This document shows, piece after piece, positions 34,070 to 43,568 of a stretch of 64,000 bases of DNA (its first letter is position 1; every line of letters starts with the position of its first letter). The DNA is from Rhizobium chutanense (GTDB taxonomy: Bacteria; Pseudomonadota; Alphaproteobacteria; Rhizobiales; Rhizobiaceae): positions 1 to 64,000 of the forward strand of contig NZ_NWSV01000006.1 in the NCBI RefSeq assembly GCF_002531935.1, written 5' to 3'. The position numbers were made by a program, and so were the translations under genes. The notes beneath the pieces are model-generated. The model was not told the origin of the DNA. It saw only the letters and a list, made by a program, of their open reading frames with translations, and did no database searches.

Positions 34070-34279
34070 ATGTCCGACGAGACGAACCGCATCACCCGGC
34101 TGGAGGAAATGCTGGCCCATCAGGCAAAGACGATCGAAGAGCTTTCCGATCAGCTCGCCGAGCAATGGAAGACGGTGGAGCAGATGCGCACCAGGCTCGA
34201 CCGGCTGACGGAACGCTTCCTATCGCTGGAGGAGCAGTCGCTGGACGCGCCCGCGATCACCCGCCCGCCGCATTATTGA
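34070..34279 (+). CDS. slyX: SlyX family protein
   Basis: 69 residues from the ATG at 34070, with GGAGG six bases upstream. Nearly the whole protein is one coiled coil (ITRLEEMLAHQAKTIEELSD, then QMRTRLDRLTERF). It ends in the PPHY tail that is diagnostic of SlyX. The function is not established. It is a single gene facing gabD, with a shared terminator. Confidence 0.9.
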   Translation: MSDETNRITRLEEMLAHQAKTIEELSDQLAEQWKTVEQMRTRLDRLTERFLSLEEQSLDAPAITRPPHY

Positions 34280-34307
34280 AAGCACGCGGCTGAATGCCGC
34301 GTACTTT
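34279..34307. terminator. Bidirectional terminator between slyX and gabD
   Basis: Stem ACGCGGC (34284-34290) and GCCGCGT (34296-34302) has a five-base loop. It is flanked by AAAG on the left and CTTT on the right, which extend the pairing. It lies between two converging genes. Confidence 0.7.
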
Positions 34308-34324
34308 CCCCATGAGAAGGCGGA

Positions 34325-35806
34325 TCAGACGCCGCCGATGCAGAGATATTTCATTTCCAGATAGTCGTCGGCGCCGTGGCGCGAGCCTTCGCGGCCGAGG
34401 CCGGATTGCTTGATGCCGCCGAAAGGCGCGGTCTCGGACGACATCAGGCCGGTATTGATGCCGATCATGCCGTACTCAAGCGCTTCCGCCACCCGCCAGA
34501 CCTTCTTCAGGTCGCCGGCATAGAAATAGGCGGCAAGCCCGAATTCCGTATCGTTGGCCTCAGCGATGACATCCTCGACCGTCTCGAAACGGAAGAGCGG
34601 CGCCACCGGCCCGAAGGTTTCCTCGCGCGCCACCGTCATGCCGCGCGTCACGCCGGTCAGCACCGTCGGCGCAAAGAAGGTGCCGGCGCCGTCGATGCGC
34701 TTGCCGCCGGTCAGCACTTTGGCGCCCTTGGCAAGCGCGTCGCCGACATGGTCTTCCACCTTGGCAAGGCCCTGCTCGTCGATCAGCGGCCCGATCTCGA
34801 CACCCGCCGTAAAGCCGTCGCCGACCGACATTGCGGCGACCCTGGCGGCAAGCTTGGCCGCGAAGGCGTCATAGACGTTCGACTGGATGTAGAGACGGTT
34901 GGCGCAAACGCAGGTCTGGCCGGCATTGCGATATTTGGAGGCGATCGCGCCTTCGACGGCGGCGTCGAGATCGGCATCGTCGAAGACAATGAAGGGCGCG
35001 TTGCCGCCGAGCTCCAGGCTCACCTTCTTGATCTGGTCGGCGCATTGCCGCATCAGGATGCGGCCGACTTCGGTCGAGCCGGTGAAGCTGATCTTGCGCA
35101 CCTTTTCATTGCCGCAGAGCTCGCGGCCGATCGCCGGGCCGTCGGTGCCGACGATCACGTTGAAGACGCCTGCGGGAATGCCGGCCTGTTCGGCGAGCAC
35201 GGCAAGGGCGATCGCCGTCAGCGGCGTCTGTTCGGCAGGCTTCGACACGACGGTGCAGCCGACGGCAAGCGCCGGAGCAATCTTGCGGGCAATCATCGCC
35301 GCTGGGAAATTCCACGGCGTGATCGTGCCGACGACGCCGACGGGCTGCTTGATGACGATCATGCGCTTATCGTTGGAAGGCGCGGGGATCGTCTCGCCGT
35401 AAATGCGCTTGGCCTCTTCCGCATACCATTCGATATAGGCGGCGGCATAAAGGATCTCGCCGCGCGCTTCTGCGAACGGCTTGCCCATTTCAGCCGTCAG
35501 GATCGCGGCGAGCTCGTCGGCATTGGCGACCATCAGGTCGAACCATTTGCGTAAGGTCACACTGCGCTCCTTGGCCGGGCGGGCAGCCCAGGCCGGCTGG
35601 GCGGCATGAGCCGCATCGATCGCGCTCCGCGTCTCGGCAGCGCCCATATCGGGCAGCGAGGCGAGCAGCTCTCCCGTTGCCGGGTTGAGCACGTCGAAAG
35701 TCCCAGTGGCATTGCCTGAGGTCCAGGCGCCGTTGATGTAACCGGCGTCGCGCAGCAGGGGAGAAGAGAAGGGAACGTGTTTCGTCAGTGCGGTGGTGAA
35801 GGCCAT
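34325..35806 (-). CDS. gabD: NAD(P)-dependent succinate-semialdehyde dehydrogenase
   Basis: 493 residues, aldehyde dehydrogenase superfamily. The cofactor region is ITPWNFPAAMIARKIAPAL, with FTGSTEVGR. The general base is Glu in LELGGNAPF and the nucleophile is Cys in GQTCVCANR, the GabD subgroup pattern with a nearby second Cys. The ATG at 35806 has GAGGATATGAC upstream. It is second in a minus-strand operon, 64 bases after gabT. It completes conversion of 4-aminobutyrate to succinate. Confidence 0.92.
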   Translation of the reverse strand: MAFTTALTKHVPFSSPLLRDAGYINGAWTSGNATGTFDVLNPATGELLASLPDMGAAETRSAIDAAHAAQPAWAARPAKERSVTLRKWFDLMVANADELAAILTAEMGKPFAEARGEILYAAAYIEWYAEEAKRIYGETIPAPSNDKRMIVIKQPVGVVGTITPWNFPAAMIARKIAPALAVGCTVVSKPAEQTPLTAIALAVLAEQAGIPAGVFNVIVGTDGPAIGRELCGNEKVRKISFTGSTEVGRILMRQCADQIKKVSLELGGNAPFIVFDDADLDAAVEGAIASKYRNAGQTCVCANRLYIQSNVYDAFAAKLAARVAAMSVGDGFTAGVEIGPLIDEQGLAKVEDHVGDALAKGAKVLTGGKRIDGAGTFFAPTVLTGVTRGMTVAREETFGPVAPLFRFETVEDVIAEANDTEFGLAAYFYAGDLKKVWRVAEALEYGMIGINTGLMSSETAPFGGIKQSGLGREGSRHGADDYLEMKYLCIGGV

Positions 35807-35870
35807 GTCATATCCTCATTGGGAATGCGGCTGCCGGCACCGGCAGCCGTGGAATGCGATTTCGATGCGG

Positions 35871-37151
35871 TCACTTGCCCGCGCTTGCTTCCAGCATCGA
35901 GGCCTCGAGGATATTGAGCGCCTCGCCGAGCACCTCGTCCTGGATGGTGATCGGCGCGAGGAAGCGGATGACGTTGCCGTGGACGCCGCAGGTGAGCAGG
36001 ATCAGGCCCTTGTCGAGCGCGATCAGCCGCACCCGGTTGGCGAAGTCGGCGCTCGGCAATCCGCTCGTCCGGTCGTTGAACTCGACGGCATTCATGAAGC
36101 CCGGTCCGCGAATATCGACGATCTCCGGCACCGCCTCGCGCAGCGATTCCAGCCGCTGCTTCAGCCGCCCGCCGAGCTGGTTGGCGCGGTTGCAGAGGTC
36201 CTCGTCCGCAATGACGTCGAGCACGGCATGGGCGGCGGCGATCCCGAGCGGATTGCCGCCATAGGTGCCGCCGAGCCCGCCCGGTCCCGGCGCATCCATG
36301 ATTTCGGCGCGGCCGGTGACGGCGGCGAGCGGAAAGCCGCCGGCAAGGCTCTTTGCCATCGTCGTCAGGTCGGCCGCCACCTCGTGGTGATCCATTGCGA
36401 ACATCCTGCCGGTGCGGGCAAAACCGGTCTGCACCTCGTCGGCGATCAGCAGGATGCCGTGCTGGTCGCAGAGTTCGCGCAGCGCCTTCATGAAGGCGGC
36501 GGGCGCCGGATAAAAACCGCCCTCGCCCTGCACCGGCTCGAGGATGATGGCTGCGACCCGCTGCGGATCGACATCGGCGGCGAACAGTTTTTTCAGCGCT
36601 GCAAGCGACTGATCGGCAGTGACGCCGTGCAGTTCGACCGGGAAGGGAACATGGAAGACATCGCCCGGCATCGCGCCGAAGCCGACCTTGTAGGGCACGA
36701 CCTTACCCGTCAGCGCCATGCCCATGAAGGTGCGGCCATGGAAGCCGCCGCCAAAGGCGATGACGGCCGAGCGGCCGGTCGCGGCACGCGCGATTTTCAC
36801 GGCATTTTCGACTGCTTCGGCCCCCGTGGTGACGAAGATCGTCTTCTTGGCGAAATCACCAGGCACCAGCGCGTTCAGCCGTTCGGCAAGATGCACGTAG
36901 CTTTCATAGGGCACCACCTGATGGCAGGTATGGGTGAAGTGATCGAGCTGCTCCTTGACGGCTGCGATCACCCGGGGATGGCGGTGGCCGGTGTTGAGAA
37001 CGGCGATGCCGGCGGCGAAATCGATATAGCGGCGGCCTTCCTTATCCCAGATCTCGGCATTCTCTGCGCGATCGGCATAAATCTGGGTCGTCATGCCGAC
37101 GCCGCGGGAAATAGCGGCGTTCTTCCGGTCGGTAAGGCTGGTCGCGGTCAT
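35871..37151 (-). CDS. gabT: 4-aminobutyrate aminotransferase
   Basis: 426 residues, class III PLP aminotransferase. The family blocks are LNTGHRHPRV near the N-terminus, FVTTGAEAVENAVKIAR, FGGGFHGRT and EPVQGEGGFYPAP. DEVQTGFARTG and TMAKSLAGGFPL carry the Schiff-base lysine. With gabD it forms the GABA shunt, used by rhizobia on root exudates and in nodules. Its promoter region contains two 19-bp dyads facing a divergent MerR-type regulator. Confidence 0.93.
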   Translation of the reverse strand: MTATSLTDRKNAAISRGVGMTTQIYADRAENAEIWDKEGRRYIDFAAGIAVLNTGHRHPRVIAAVKEQLDHFTHTCHQVVPYESYVHLAERLNALVPGDFAKKTIFVTTGAEAVENAVKIARAATGRSAVIAFGGGFHGRTFMGMALTGKVVPYKVGFGAMPGDVFHVPFPVELHGVTADQSLAALKKLFAADVDPQRVAAIILEPVQGEGGFYPAPAAFMKALRELCDQHGILLIADEVQTGFARTGRMFAMDHHEVAADLTTMAKSLAGGFPLAAVTGRAEIMDAPGPGGLGGTYGGNPLGIAAAHAVLDVIADEDLCNRANQLGGRLKQRLESLREAVPEIVDIRGPGFMNAVEFNDRTSGLPSADFANRVRLIALDKGLILLTCGVHGNVIRFLAPITIQDEVLGEALNILEASMLEASAGK

Positions 37152-37185
37152 CGATGCGCTCCTGTTTTGAAAGGTCGAGAACTAT

Positions 37186-37225
37186 CTTGCATAAATTCTG
37201 CAAGGCATGTAGAAAACTCCTACAT
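37186..37225. promoter_or_regulatory. Tandem 19-bp dyads between gabT and its divergent regulator
   Basis: CTTGCA-N7-TGCAAG (37186-37204) and ATGTAG-N7-CTACAT (37207-37225) have the same 6-7-6 geometry, with centres 21 bases apart (two helical turns). MerR-type operators are typically dyads of about this size inside a stretched promoter. The regulator encoded at 37316 carries a MerR and an XRE domain, so two different sequences read by two domains is an attractive idea. Confidence 0.55.
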
Positions 37226-37315
37226 TTTTCCTGCAAGAAAACAAGCGGGATTTTTTGCTTCAAACATCACGCGTTTTGATGAATGCTCGCGGGCGATTGG
37301 AATCGGGGATATGGG

Positions 37316-38125
37316 ATGAATGAGAACGGGCCGGTACGCTATAAGGTGGCCGAGGCCGCACGGCTGGCAGGCGTTTCGGCCTCGACGCTGCGGCTCTGGG
37401 AAAGCCAGGGCCTACTCGTTCCCGGCCGTTCGCAAACCGGCCATCGGCAATACAGCGCCGATGATGTGGCGCGCCTGAAGCGCATCTCCTGGTATCGCGT
37501 CGAGCGTGGCCTCAATCCCGCAGCCATCCGCGAGGCGTTGGAGGGCGAGGAGCCCTCGGCCGATGGCGCCGAGGCGGGCCAGGGCAGCGGCCTCGGCCGC
37601 AAGTTGCGCAGCCTGCGCCATGCGAGCGGCAAGACGCTGGATCAGGTGGCCGGCGATATCGGCATTACCGCTTCGACGCTCTCGACGCTGGAACGCACCT
37701 CGCAGGGCGTCAGCTTCAAGACGCTGCACGATCTTGCCGAATATTACGGCACCACCGTCTCCCGCCTTTCCGGCGAGGAAAGCGAGGAGGTGCCGGCAAT
37801 GATCCGCACCGGCGAATGGCGCACCTGGCCGGAAACGACGCCTGGTGTCACGGTGCAGCTTCTCGCCGAAGGCCGCAGGATGATGGATTGCCATCGTTTC
37901 GTGCTGGCGCCGGGCGCCGCCAGCGAGGGCGCCTATCGCCACGAGGGCGAGGAATTCATGCATGTTCTCTCCGGCCGGCTCGAACTGGTGCTCGACAGCG
38001 ATCAGTTCTTCGATCTCGGCCCGGGCGATTCACTGTATTTCGAGAGCCGCCGCTATCATTCCTGGCGCAACCGCCACGACGGCGAAACCGTGCTTCTCTG
38101 GATCAACACGCCGCCGACCTTCTGA
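37316..38125 (+). CDS. MerR-XRE-cupin fusion transcriptional regulator
   Basis: 269 residues from the ATG at 37316; an in-frame ATG eleven codons upstream has no ribosome site. Three domains follow each other. A MerR winged helix is at about 7-77 (AARLAGVSASTLRLWESQGL). A Cro/C1-type HTH is at about 94-152 (LDQVAGDIGITASTLSTLER). A cupin is at about 195-265 (HEGEEFMHVLSGRLELVL). The two-HTH plus cupin arrangement is uncommon. It is divergent from gabT-gabD, so it probably controls GABA use, with the cupin as sensor. Local regulation is inferred from position. Confidence 0.85.
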   Translation: MNENGPVRYKVAEAARLAGVSASTLRLWESQGLLVPGRSQTGHRQYSADDVARLKRISWYRVERGLNPAAIREALEGEEPSADGAEAGQGSGLGRKLRSLRHASGKTLDQVAGDIGITASTLSTLERTSQGVSFKTLHDLAEYYGTTVSRLSGEESEEVPAMIRTGEWRTWPETTPGVTVQLLAEGRRMMDCHRFVLAPGAASEGAYRHEGEEFMHVLSGRLELVLDSDQFFDLGPGDSLYFESRRYHSWRNRHDGETVLLWINTPPTF

Positions 38126-38210
38126 GCCACCTGCGAGAGGAAAGCGGTTTCGCGCTCTGCGCCTTTGCGCTATAGCGCGAGTGGAAAATATCCGAAGGAA
38201 AGATTGTCTC

Positions 38211-38837
38211 ATGGCGGCCACCATACGTTATCACGAAGGCGATATTTCCGCGGCCGATGCCGCCCGTTACACCGGCGCGATTGCCATCGACACCGAAACG
38301 CTCGGCCTGGTGCCGCGGCGGGACCGTCTCTGCGTCGTCCAGCTTTCACCGGGTGACGGCACCGCCGACGTCATCCGCATCGCCGCCGGCCAGAAAGACG
38401 CCCCCAATCTCGTCGCCCTGCTCGAAGATCCGACCCACCAGAAGATCTTTCATTACGGCCGCTTCGATATTGCCGTGCTCTTCCATACGTTCGGCGTCAC
38501 CGCAACCCCGGTCTTCTGCACCAAGATCGCTTCGCGCCTTTGCCGGACCTATACCGATCGCCACGGTCTCAAGGACAATCTCAAGGAGATGCTCGACGTC
38601 GATATCTCCAAGGCGCAGCAGTCTTCCGACTGGGCGGCCGAGACGCTGTCTCCGGCCCAGCTCGAATATGCCGCCTCCGACGTGCTTTATCTCCACGCGC
38701 TTCGCGACAAGCTGACGGCGCGCCTGATCCGCGACGGCCGCTTCGAGCATGCGACGGCCTGCTTCGCATTCCTGCCGACCCGCGCCAAGCTCGATCTGCT
38801 CGGCTGGGAAGAGGCCGATATTTTCGCCCATAGCTGA
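38211..38837 (+). CDS. nrnC: NrnC-type 3'-5' exoribonuclease (short RNase D-like)
   Basis: 208 residues, only the DEDDy exonuclease domain with no HRDC domain. The catalytic set is Asp27 and Glu29 (IAIDTET), Asp86 (HYGRFDIAVL), and Tyr153 and Asp157 (YAASDVLY). The length and spacing match the alphaproteobacterial NrnC enzyme, which degrades very short RNAs and replaces Orn in these bacteria. It may be annotated as ribonuclease D elsewhere. It acts in the cytosol and is probably essential if no orn is present. Confidence 0.85.
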   Translation: MAATIRYHEGDISAADAARYTGAIAIDTETLGLVPRRDRLCVVQLSPGDGTADVIRIAAGQKDAPNLVALLEDPTHQKIFHYGRFDIAVLFHTFGVTATPVFCTKIASRLCRTYTDRHGLKDNLKEMLDVDISKAQQSSDWAAETLSPAQLEYAASDVLYLHALRDKLTARLIRDGRFEHATACFAFLPTRAKLDLLGWEEADIFAHS

Positions 38838-39065
38838 TCAAATTGCCTGCGATATGCATGAACCCGGGACCATGGACAGACCTGTCCGTGGCCGTTAGCG
38901 ATTCGTTAACGCCTCTTTCCTAAAATTCCTCTTAATATTTATGCATTCGATGACGCTGGAATTGCGTCATGCGGACGGGAGGATCTGCTGGATGCAAGGG
39001 GGCCGGATGAGCGCGGTCCTTTTATAGAGCCTGCTTTCATCGTCACTTTACGAAAGGAGCATGCC

Positions 39066-40610
39066 ATGTTGACTCCCGTTCGTGCAGCGTCCAATGCGAG
39101 CTTTTCGTCTCAAGGCCAGACTGCGGCGATCGTCGCCGGCAGCATCGGCCGTTCCGTCATTGCTCCCGCGCCCGTCAACCCCGTCGAAGCTGCCGACCTG
39201 AATTCCGCCATTGCCGGCAAGCTGAATATCCTGCTCCTTGCGGCGCGCGAGCGCATGGTCGAGGCCCTTTTCGATGTCATCGATGCGGCAGGCCGGTCGA
39301 TCTCGCTGGATCGCGGCGAGGACGAGACCAATCTTGCTTTTGCGTCCCGGCTCGCCGACGCCATCCGGGAGCTGCCGGCTGCCAGGATCGACGAGATCGA
39401 GCGCCAGCTAGCCGGAGAAGGCCATAGCCTGCCGCTCAGGATGATTGCCGAAGCCCTGAAAAACCCGGCGGGCCCGCAAGCGGCCCGGATCGTCGCCTAT
39501 CTGGAAATCGTCCGCTACAAGGATCGCGATCTCGCCGCCCGCGCTGTCGTGCGTTCCTATGGCCAGAACGACGCTTCGCCGATGCGCGCCGAGGCCCGCC
39601 CCGAGATAGAGCTGCATGAGGCCAGCCTGCCTGCGGCCATCCGCCCATCGGCAGAAAAGCCCCCCGTGCCGGCCGATGCGCCGGTGGAGGCTGCGGTGTT
39701 TGCCGCCGCCGAGGAAGCGGTCATCGCCGAAGCCGTGGAAGCTGCCGATCCCGCGCCGCAGCTCGAAAACCGGGCTCAGTCCGCTTCGGCAAGGAAGGCC
39801 GTCTCCGAAAAATCCGCATTGCAGGAGATCGAGGCTGGGCAAGCTCCATCGACGGAGACAGCCGCAGCCGACGACCTGATGGAGACGACGGAGCCGCCTG
39901 CCGCCCAGCCGCGCGCGACGTCGGAAAAGGCCGATCCCGTCATTCCGAGGAACTGGACGGGCATTGTCGCCTCGATGACCGAAGAAGCCTCCGAGATGAT
40001 CGCCACCATCATCCGCGAGCAGGACATCGAAACCGTGCTGGAGGATGTTGCAGTCGAAGCGGCGGTGGAGATCGATACGATCCTCGATGAAGCCGTCATC
40101 AGCGACGCGACCGAGACCTTGACCCGGCAGCCGGCGGAAGTCGCGGTGCCGGATGCTCGCCCGTCGGCAGCACCCCGCCCGTCTGAGATGAATGGCGAGA
40201 TCGTGGCTCCGGCTGCCCGGCAGCCGAAGGACATTGCCGCGGAGCCGCAAGCGATGCCGATGCAAGAGACGGTCGAGGCTGCCTATGTGCCGCTCGCGGC
40301 GCGGATGCCGGATGGCTTTGCCTATACCCAGCTGCCTTATCAGTTCGCCAAGGATACGCTGTCGAACGAGACGGCAGGCGAAACGAGCCACCAGCATCAT
40401 CATGGCGGTGCGCCGCAGGATCAGCAGCAGGAGGATGAGCAGCAGGCTCAGTCCGGTGGCGAGGAGGCCAAGCCCGACGCCGAAGCAGCCGATGCGGCGC
40501 CCGCACGCCGGGCGCCGAGGATGATCGATGCCGAGCCGACGCCGCATCAGCCGGGCGCGCCCACCGATCCTGTCTATGCGCTCTATCAGCGGATGGTCGG
40601 CTGGGAATAG
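39066..40610 (+). CDS. Large acidic, low-complexity protein of unknown function
   Basis: 514 residues. An N-terminal helical region (about 40-155) contains NSAIAGKLNILLLAARERM and a conserved-looking LARAVVRSYG-like segment. It is followed by a long Ala/Glu/Pro-rich stretch (about 170-400). Near the C-terminus are a His/Gln-rich patch (HQHHHGG, QDQQQEDEQQ) and a distinct tail, TDPVYALYQRMVGWE. No signal peptide or membrane segment. No family recognised. AGGAGC precedes the ATG. It stands alone between nrnC and rpsA. The organisation resembles scaffold or polar-organising proteins, but that is a guess. Confidence 0.75.
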   Translation: MLTPVRAASNASFSSQGQTAAIVAGSIGRSVIAPAPVNPVEAADLNSAIAGKLNILLLAARERMVEALFDVIDAAGRSISLDRGEDETNLAFASRLADAIRELPAARIDEIERQLAGEGHSLPLRMIAEALKNPAGPQAARIVAYLEIVRYKDRDLAARAVVRSYGQNDASPMRAEARPEIELHEASLPAAIRPSAEKPPVPADAPVEAAVFAAAEEAVIAEAVEAADPAPQLENRAQSASARKAVSEKSALQEIEAGQAPSTETAAADDLMETTEPPAAQPRATSEKADPVIPRNWTGIVASMTEEASEMIATIIREQDIETVLEDVAVEAAVEIDTILDEAVISDATETLTRQPAEVAVPDARPSAAPRPSEMNGEIVAPAARQPKDIAAEPQAMPMQETVEAAYVPLAARMPDGFAYTQLPYQFAKDTLSNETAGETSHQHHHGGAPQDQQQEDEQQAQSGGEEAKPDAEAADAAPARRAPRMIDAEPTPHQPGAPTDPVYALYQRMVGWE

Positions 40611-40648
40611 TCGAGGCCCACCTTAAAACTTTTCACCGCCTGAAAATG

Positions 40649-40680
40649 AAGAACCCGCCGGATCGCTCCGGCGGGTTCTT
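40649..40680. terminator. Bidirectional terminator for rpsA and the 39066 gene
   Basis: A perfect 14-bp stem, AAGAACCCGCCGGA and TCCGGCGGGTTCTT, has a four-base loop TCGC. It lies between two converging genes. Confidence 0.85.
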
Positions 40681-40703
40681 CAATTCAGAAGCGGATGCGA
40701 GGC

Positions 40704-42407
40704 TTATTCGCCGCCGCGGTTCTTCAGGGCTGCGCCCAGGATGTCGCCGAGCGAAGCACCCGAGTCGGACGAACCGAACTGAGCAACGGCTTCCTTCTCT
40801 TCCGCAATCTCCAGAGCCTTGATGGACAGCATGATCTTGCGGTCCTTCTTGGAGAAGTTGGTGACGCGGGCGTCGAACACCTGGCCGACCGAGAAGCGCT
40901 CGGGGCGCTGCTCGTCGCGGTCGCGGGCGAGGTCGGCACGGCGGATGAAGGAAGTGATGTCCTCGTGGTTGACGAGCTTCACTTCGACGCCGCCGTCGTT
41001 GACCGCGATCACTTCGCAGGAAACGACTGCATTCTTGCGCAGGTCGCCCGATGCAGCGGCGTCGCCGACTGCATCCTTGCCGAGCTGCTTGATGCCGAGC
41101 GAGATGCGTTCCTTCTCGACATCGACGTCGAGAACGACGGCCTTGACGACGTCACCCTTGTTGAACTCCTCGATGACCTGTTCGCCCGGACGGTTCCAGT
41201 CGAGGTCGGAGAGGTGAACCATGCCGTCGACATCGCCGTCGAGGCCGATGAACAGGCCGAATTCGGTCTTGTTCTTGACTTCGCCTTCGACTTCAGTGCC
41301 GGCCGGATGGCTGCGGGCGAATGCTGCCCACGGGTTTTCCAGCGTCTGCTTGAGGCCGAGCGAAATGCGGCGCTTGGACGGATCGACTTCGAGAACGACG
41401 ACTTCGACTTCCTGGCTCGTGGACAGGATCTTGCCGGGGTGAACGTTCTTCTTGGTCCAGGACATTTCCGAGATGTGGATCAGGCCTTCGATGCCCGGCT
41501 CCAGCTCGACGAATGCACCGTAGTCGGTGATGTTGGTGACGGTACCGGAAATCTTCTTGCCTTCCGGATACTTGGCCTGGATGCCATCCCACGGATCCGA
41601 CTCGAGCTGCTTCATGCCGAGCGAGATGCGGTGGGTTTCCTGGTTGATGCGGATGATCTGAACCTTGACCTGCTGGCCGATGTTCAGGATTTCCGACGGA
41701 TGGTTCACACGGCGCCATGCCATGTCGGTGACATGCAGCAGGCCGTCGATGCCGCCGAGGTCAACGAACGCACCGTAATCGGTGATGTTCTTGACGACGC
41801 CGTCGACTACCTGGCCTTCTTCGAGGTTCTGAACGATTTCAGAACGCTGCTCGGCACGGGACTCTTCCAGAACCGTACGGCGAGATACGACGATGTTGCC
41901 GCGGCGCTTGTCCATCTTGAGGATTTCGAAGGGCTGCGGGTTGTGCATCAGCGGGGTGACGTCGCGGATCGGGCGGATGTCGACCTGAGAACGCGGCAGG
42001 AAGGCGATCGCACCGTCGAGGTCGACCGTGAAGCCGCCCTTGACCTGGTTGAAGATCACGCCTTCGACGCGCTCGCCGGCTTCGAACTTGGCTTCGAGCT
42101 TGATCCAGCTTTCTTCGCGGCGAGCCTTCTCGCGCGACAGAACGGCTTCGCCAAGAGCGTTTTCGATGCGCTCGACATAGACTTCGACTTCGTCGCCGAC
42201 CTTCAGCGAGCCGTCCTTGGCGCGCGCGCCGAATTCCTTGAGCGCGATGCGGCCTTCGACCTTCAGGCCGACGTCAACAACGGCGACATCCTTTTCGATG
42301 CCCGTGACGATACCCTTGGTAACATAGCCTTCAGCCAGATCGTTCTTGGCAAAGGACTCTTCGAGAAGGGCCGCGAAATCCTCGCGAGAGGGAGTTGCTA
42401 CTGACAT
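40704..42407 (-). CDS. rpsA: 30S ribosomal protein S1
   Basis: 567 residues from the ATG at 42407, with AGGAGA upstream. Six S1 RNA-binding repeats are visible through recurring motifs such as GYVTKGIVTGI, RVEGVIFNQVKGGFTVDL, VDGVVKNITDYGAFVDLGG and ISGTVTNITDYGAFVELEPG. S1 helps unfold mRNA at the 30S platform and is essential. It lies downstream of cmk, the standard proteobacterial pairing. Confidence 0.97.
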   Translation of the reverse strand: MSVATPSREDFAALLEESFAKNDLAEGYVTKGIVTGIEKDVAVVDVGLKVEGRIALKEFGARAKDGSLKVGDEVEVYVERIENALGEAVLSREKARREESWIKLEAKFEAGERVEGVIFNQVKGGFTVDLDGAIAFLPRSQVDIRPIRDVTPLMHNPQPFEILKMDKRRGNIVVSRRTVLEESRAEQRSEIVQNLEEGQVVDGVVKNITDYGAFVDLGGIDGLLHVTDMAWRRVNHPSEILNIGQQVKVQIIRINQETHRISLGMKQLESDPWDGIQAKYPEGKKISGTVTNITDYGAFVELEPGIEGLIHISEMSWTKKNVHPGKILSTSQEVEVVVLEVDPSKRRISLGLKQTLENPWAAFARSHPAGTEVEGEVKNKTEFGLFIGLDGDVDGMVHLSDLDWNRPGEQVIEEFNKGDVVKAVVLDVDVEKERISLGIKQLGKDAVGDAAASGDLRKNAVVSCEVIAVNDGGVEVKLVNHEDITSFIRRADLARDRDEQRPERFSVGQVFDARVTNFSKKDRKIMLSIKALEIAEEKEAVAQFGSSDSGASLGDILGAALKNRGGE

Positions 42408-42583
42408 AAAATCTCCTGCGTGGCCTTCGATAGCTTCAAGGCCCACGTATGCGCCGGTTGGTTCGAGTTGAATGGGCCTGAACCCAGTCCGCCCTCTTTC
42501 ACGAAGGCAATCCGGCGCTTGGACGGAATTTCAGGCTTGCTTTGCATGAGCGTCCCGCACACGAAGCGCGGAAAATCGCTTAT

Positions 42584-43231
42584 TTAGGCATTTCGGTTCA
42601 AGGCGGCGTCGATGATCGACTTTGCGGCTTGAAACGCGGCCTCTATACTCATTTCCGACGTATCAAGCAAGTGCGCATCATCAGCTGGTTTCAAAGGGCT
42701 GTCGGCCCGTCCCATGTCGCGTTCGTCGCGTCGCTTGACGTCCTCGAAAATCGCCTCGAAATCCGCTGTCGCGCCCTTGCCGAGGATCTCGTCGAAACGG
42801 CGTCTGGCGCGCACCTCCGGCGACGCCGTCACATAGAGTTTCACCGGCGCATCCGGGCAGACGACCGTGCCGATGTCGCGCCCGTCAATCACCGTTCCCG
42901 GCGCCTTGCCGGAAAACCGCCGCTGCGCTTCGACCAGCGCCCGGCGCACCGCCGGCATGACGGCGATCTTCGAAGCGGCTTCGCCGATCTCGTGTTGCGA
43001 AAGTATATCGCGATTGAGCCCTGCGAGTTCAACCTCCCGCGCGATCTTTTCGGCCACCGCCTCGTCGTTAAGCGGCAGGCCGGCGTCGAGCAGCGCCTTG
43101 GCGGTGGCGCGATAGGTTAGGCCGGTATCGAGATGGTGAAAGCCGTATCGCTCGGCGATAAGGCGCGACAGCGTGCCCTTGCCGGCCGCCGCTGGGCCAT
43201 CGATGGCGATGGTGAACGTCTTGGTTGTCAT
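42584..43231 (-). CDS. cmk: Cytidylate kinase
   Basis: 215 residues from the ATG at 43231. P-loop [13 protein letters not shown] is near residues 9-21. The CMP-binding block is [10 protein letters not shown], and [17 protein letters not shown] is highly conserved in Cmk. It phosphorylates CMP and dCMP. In related rhizobia aroA usually lies directly upstream; here it does not. The start favours MTTKTF over an ATG three codons earlier. Confidence 0.95.
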   Translation of the reverse strand: MTTKTFTIAIDGPAAAGKGTLSRLIAERYGFHHLDTGLTYRATAKALLDAGLPLNDEAVAEKIAREVELAGLNRDILSQHEIGEAASKIAVMPAVRRALVEAQRRFSGKAPGTVIDGRDIGTVVCPDAPVKLYVTASPEVRARRRFDEILGKGATADFEAIFEDVKRRDERDMGRADSPLKPADDAHLLDTSEMSIEAAFQAAKSIIDAALNRNA

Positions 43232-43568
43232 ATGATCCATCCTGCGGCAGGGGGCTTGCGGGCGGCGGCAGGCCTCGGGCGAAGCTGTGCGTGGCGCAAT
43301 CCCTTGTAAAGGCTTAGCATTTCATTCGCAACGCCGTCCTTTTCGGCGGCAATCTTCGCCCGCTTCCGCGGCCGCTGCGGCTCGTTACCATATCCGTGCC
43401 GGGGGGTCATCCGCCGGTGCCGGAAAAACCCGGCGCCGCGATGACAAAGTTTGGCTTTGACATGGGAAGCCACAGCGATTAAGGGGACCGGCTTATAAAT
43501 TCCGATGGAACGCCGGCTTGAACGGCATTTGCCGAATCTCGGATTCGGCCATTCTCACGAGGCTTATA
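43232..43568. other. Region between cmk and the TIGR02300 gene; expected aroA absent
   Basis: These 337 bases hold no recognisable gene. A short minus-strand open frame (43228-43473, 81 codons, Arg/Ala-rich) overlaps the cmk start and looks like chance. No EPSP-synthase motif occurs in any frame, although aroA usually lies between cmk and the TIGR02300 gene in rhizobia as I recall. The region probably carries the cmk promoter. Confidence 0.5.

Noticed and set aside
38870..38891. Hairpin after nrnC (CCATGGACAG/CTGTCCGTGG)
   Set aside because: The loop is too small unless a pair is opened, and no T run follows. Not convincing as a terminator.
43228..43473. 81-codon minus-strand frame overlapping the cmk start
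   Set aside because: Arg/Ala-rich composition, no ribosome site, overlap with cmk and no recognisable family. Treated as non-coding.
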